Of a stretch of DNA of 24,632 bases, positions 24,577-24,632 are shown piece after piece. Origin of the DNA: CAYUYM01 sp964449305. Its GTDB lineage: Bacteria; Bacteroidota; Ignavibacteria; SZUA-365; CAYQST01. The stretch covers positions 1 through 24,632 of the forward strand of contig CAYUYM010000026.1 of the NCBI GenBank assembly GCA_964449305.1. The letters are read 5' to 3'. Within the stretch, counting starts at the first letter, position 1, and every line of letters starts with the position of its first letter. The notes below the pieces were generated by a model. That model was not told where the DNA came from and made no database searches. It worked only from the letters and a program-made list of their open reading frames with translations. Position numbers and translations under genes: made by a program.

Positions 24577-24632
24577 TTACCGCGCGAGCACCATGCGGAG
24601 GCTCTTGGTGAACTGCGGGGTCTCGATGCGGT
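24577..24632 (-). CDS. T9SS sorting-domain protein, C-terminal end only (5' part outside the window)
   Basis: The last 18 codons before TAA at 24579-24577 read RIETPQFTKSLRMVLAR. They nearly match the end of the 1954-residue protein (ETPSFTRSMRMILAR), so this is the end of a type A T9SS sorting domain and very likely a third member of the array. Nothing can be said of its N-terminal content. Confidence 0.8.
   Translation of the reverse strand, partial: RIETPQFTKSLRMVLAR

Overview
The window is GC-rich, gene-dense DNA from a Bacteroidota-type bacterium, probably of the Chlorobiota/Ignavibacteria/Kapabacteria side of that group. Three kinds of evidence point there: (i) four proteins carry type IX secretion (T9SS) type A C-terminal sorting domains (QNxPNP...GREV...LPxGVYxY...); (ii) two divergent promoters fit the Bacteroidota -33/-7 pattern (TTG, 20 nt, TAnnTTTG); (iii) DUF3467, a carotenoid-type desaturase and large repeat-built secreted proteins occur together. 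The lineage is an inference; there is no rRNA or other marker gene in the window. One run of 100 N (6147-6246) is an assembly gap inside a gene.

Layout. 1-1564 (+): the 3' end of an M1 aminopeptidase with an extra C-terminal domain and a T9SS signal, followed by a bidirectional hairpin. 1678-5553 (-): a housekeeping block transcribed leftwards: an IscR-like Rrf2 regulator, tgt (queuosine), yajC (Sec accessory), ribBA (riboflavin), an intrinsic terminator, then greA. 5666-7769 (-): a phytoene-desaturase-like oxidoreductase broken by the gap, and a protein with two zinc ribbons. 8026-8969 (+): an ECF sigma factor, divergent from the zinc-ribbon gene, and a small Cys-containing protein that may be its anti-sigma factor. 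9068-10879 (+): an exported M28 zinc peptidase with a PDZ domain. 10989-13775 (-): ruvX and a full-length Rel/SpoT (p)ppGpp enzyme. 13926-15475 (+): a TPR lipoprotein candidate and a DUF3467 protein, ending in a strong terminator.

15792-24632 (-) is a tandem array of three T9SS-exported paralogues. The largest (1954 aa) has a signal peptide, a von Willebrand A domain, a cohesin-like domain, ten Ig/CARDB-like modules of about 125 aa, a second cohesin-like domain and a T9SS signal. The second (904 aa) has five such modules, one cohesin-like domain and the signal, and no VWA domain. Only the last 18 codons of the third are in the window. Each gene is followed by its own long perfect hairpin. This array, with its Cys-paired modules, is the most distinctive part of the window. 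The zinc-ribbon / ECF sigma divergent pair is the next most unusual.

No tRNA, rRNA, CRISPR array, insertion sequence or phage gene was seen. Long open frames opposite ribBA, tgt, rel and the array genes are treated as composition shadows.
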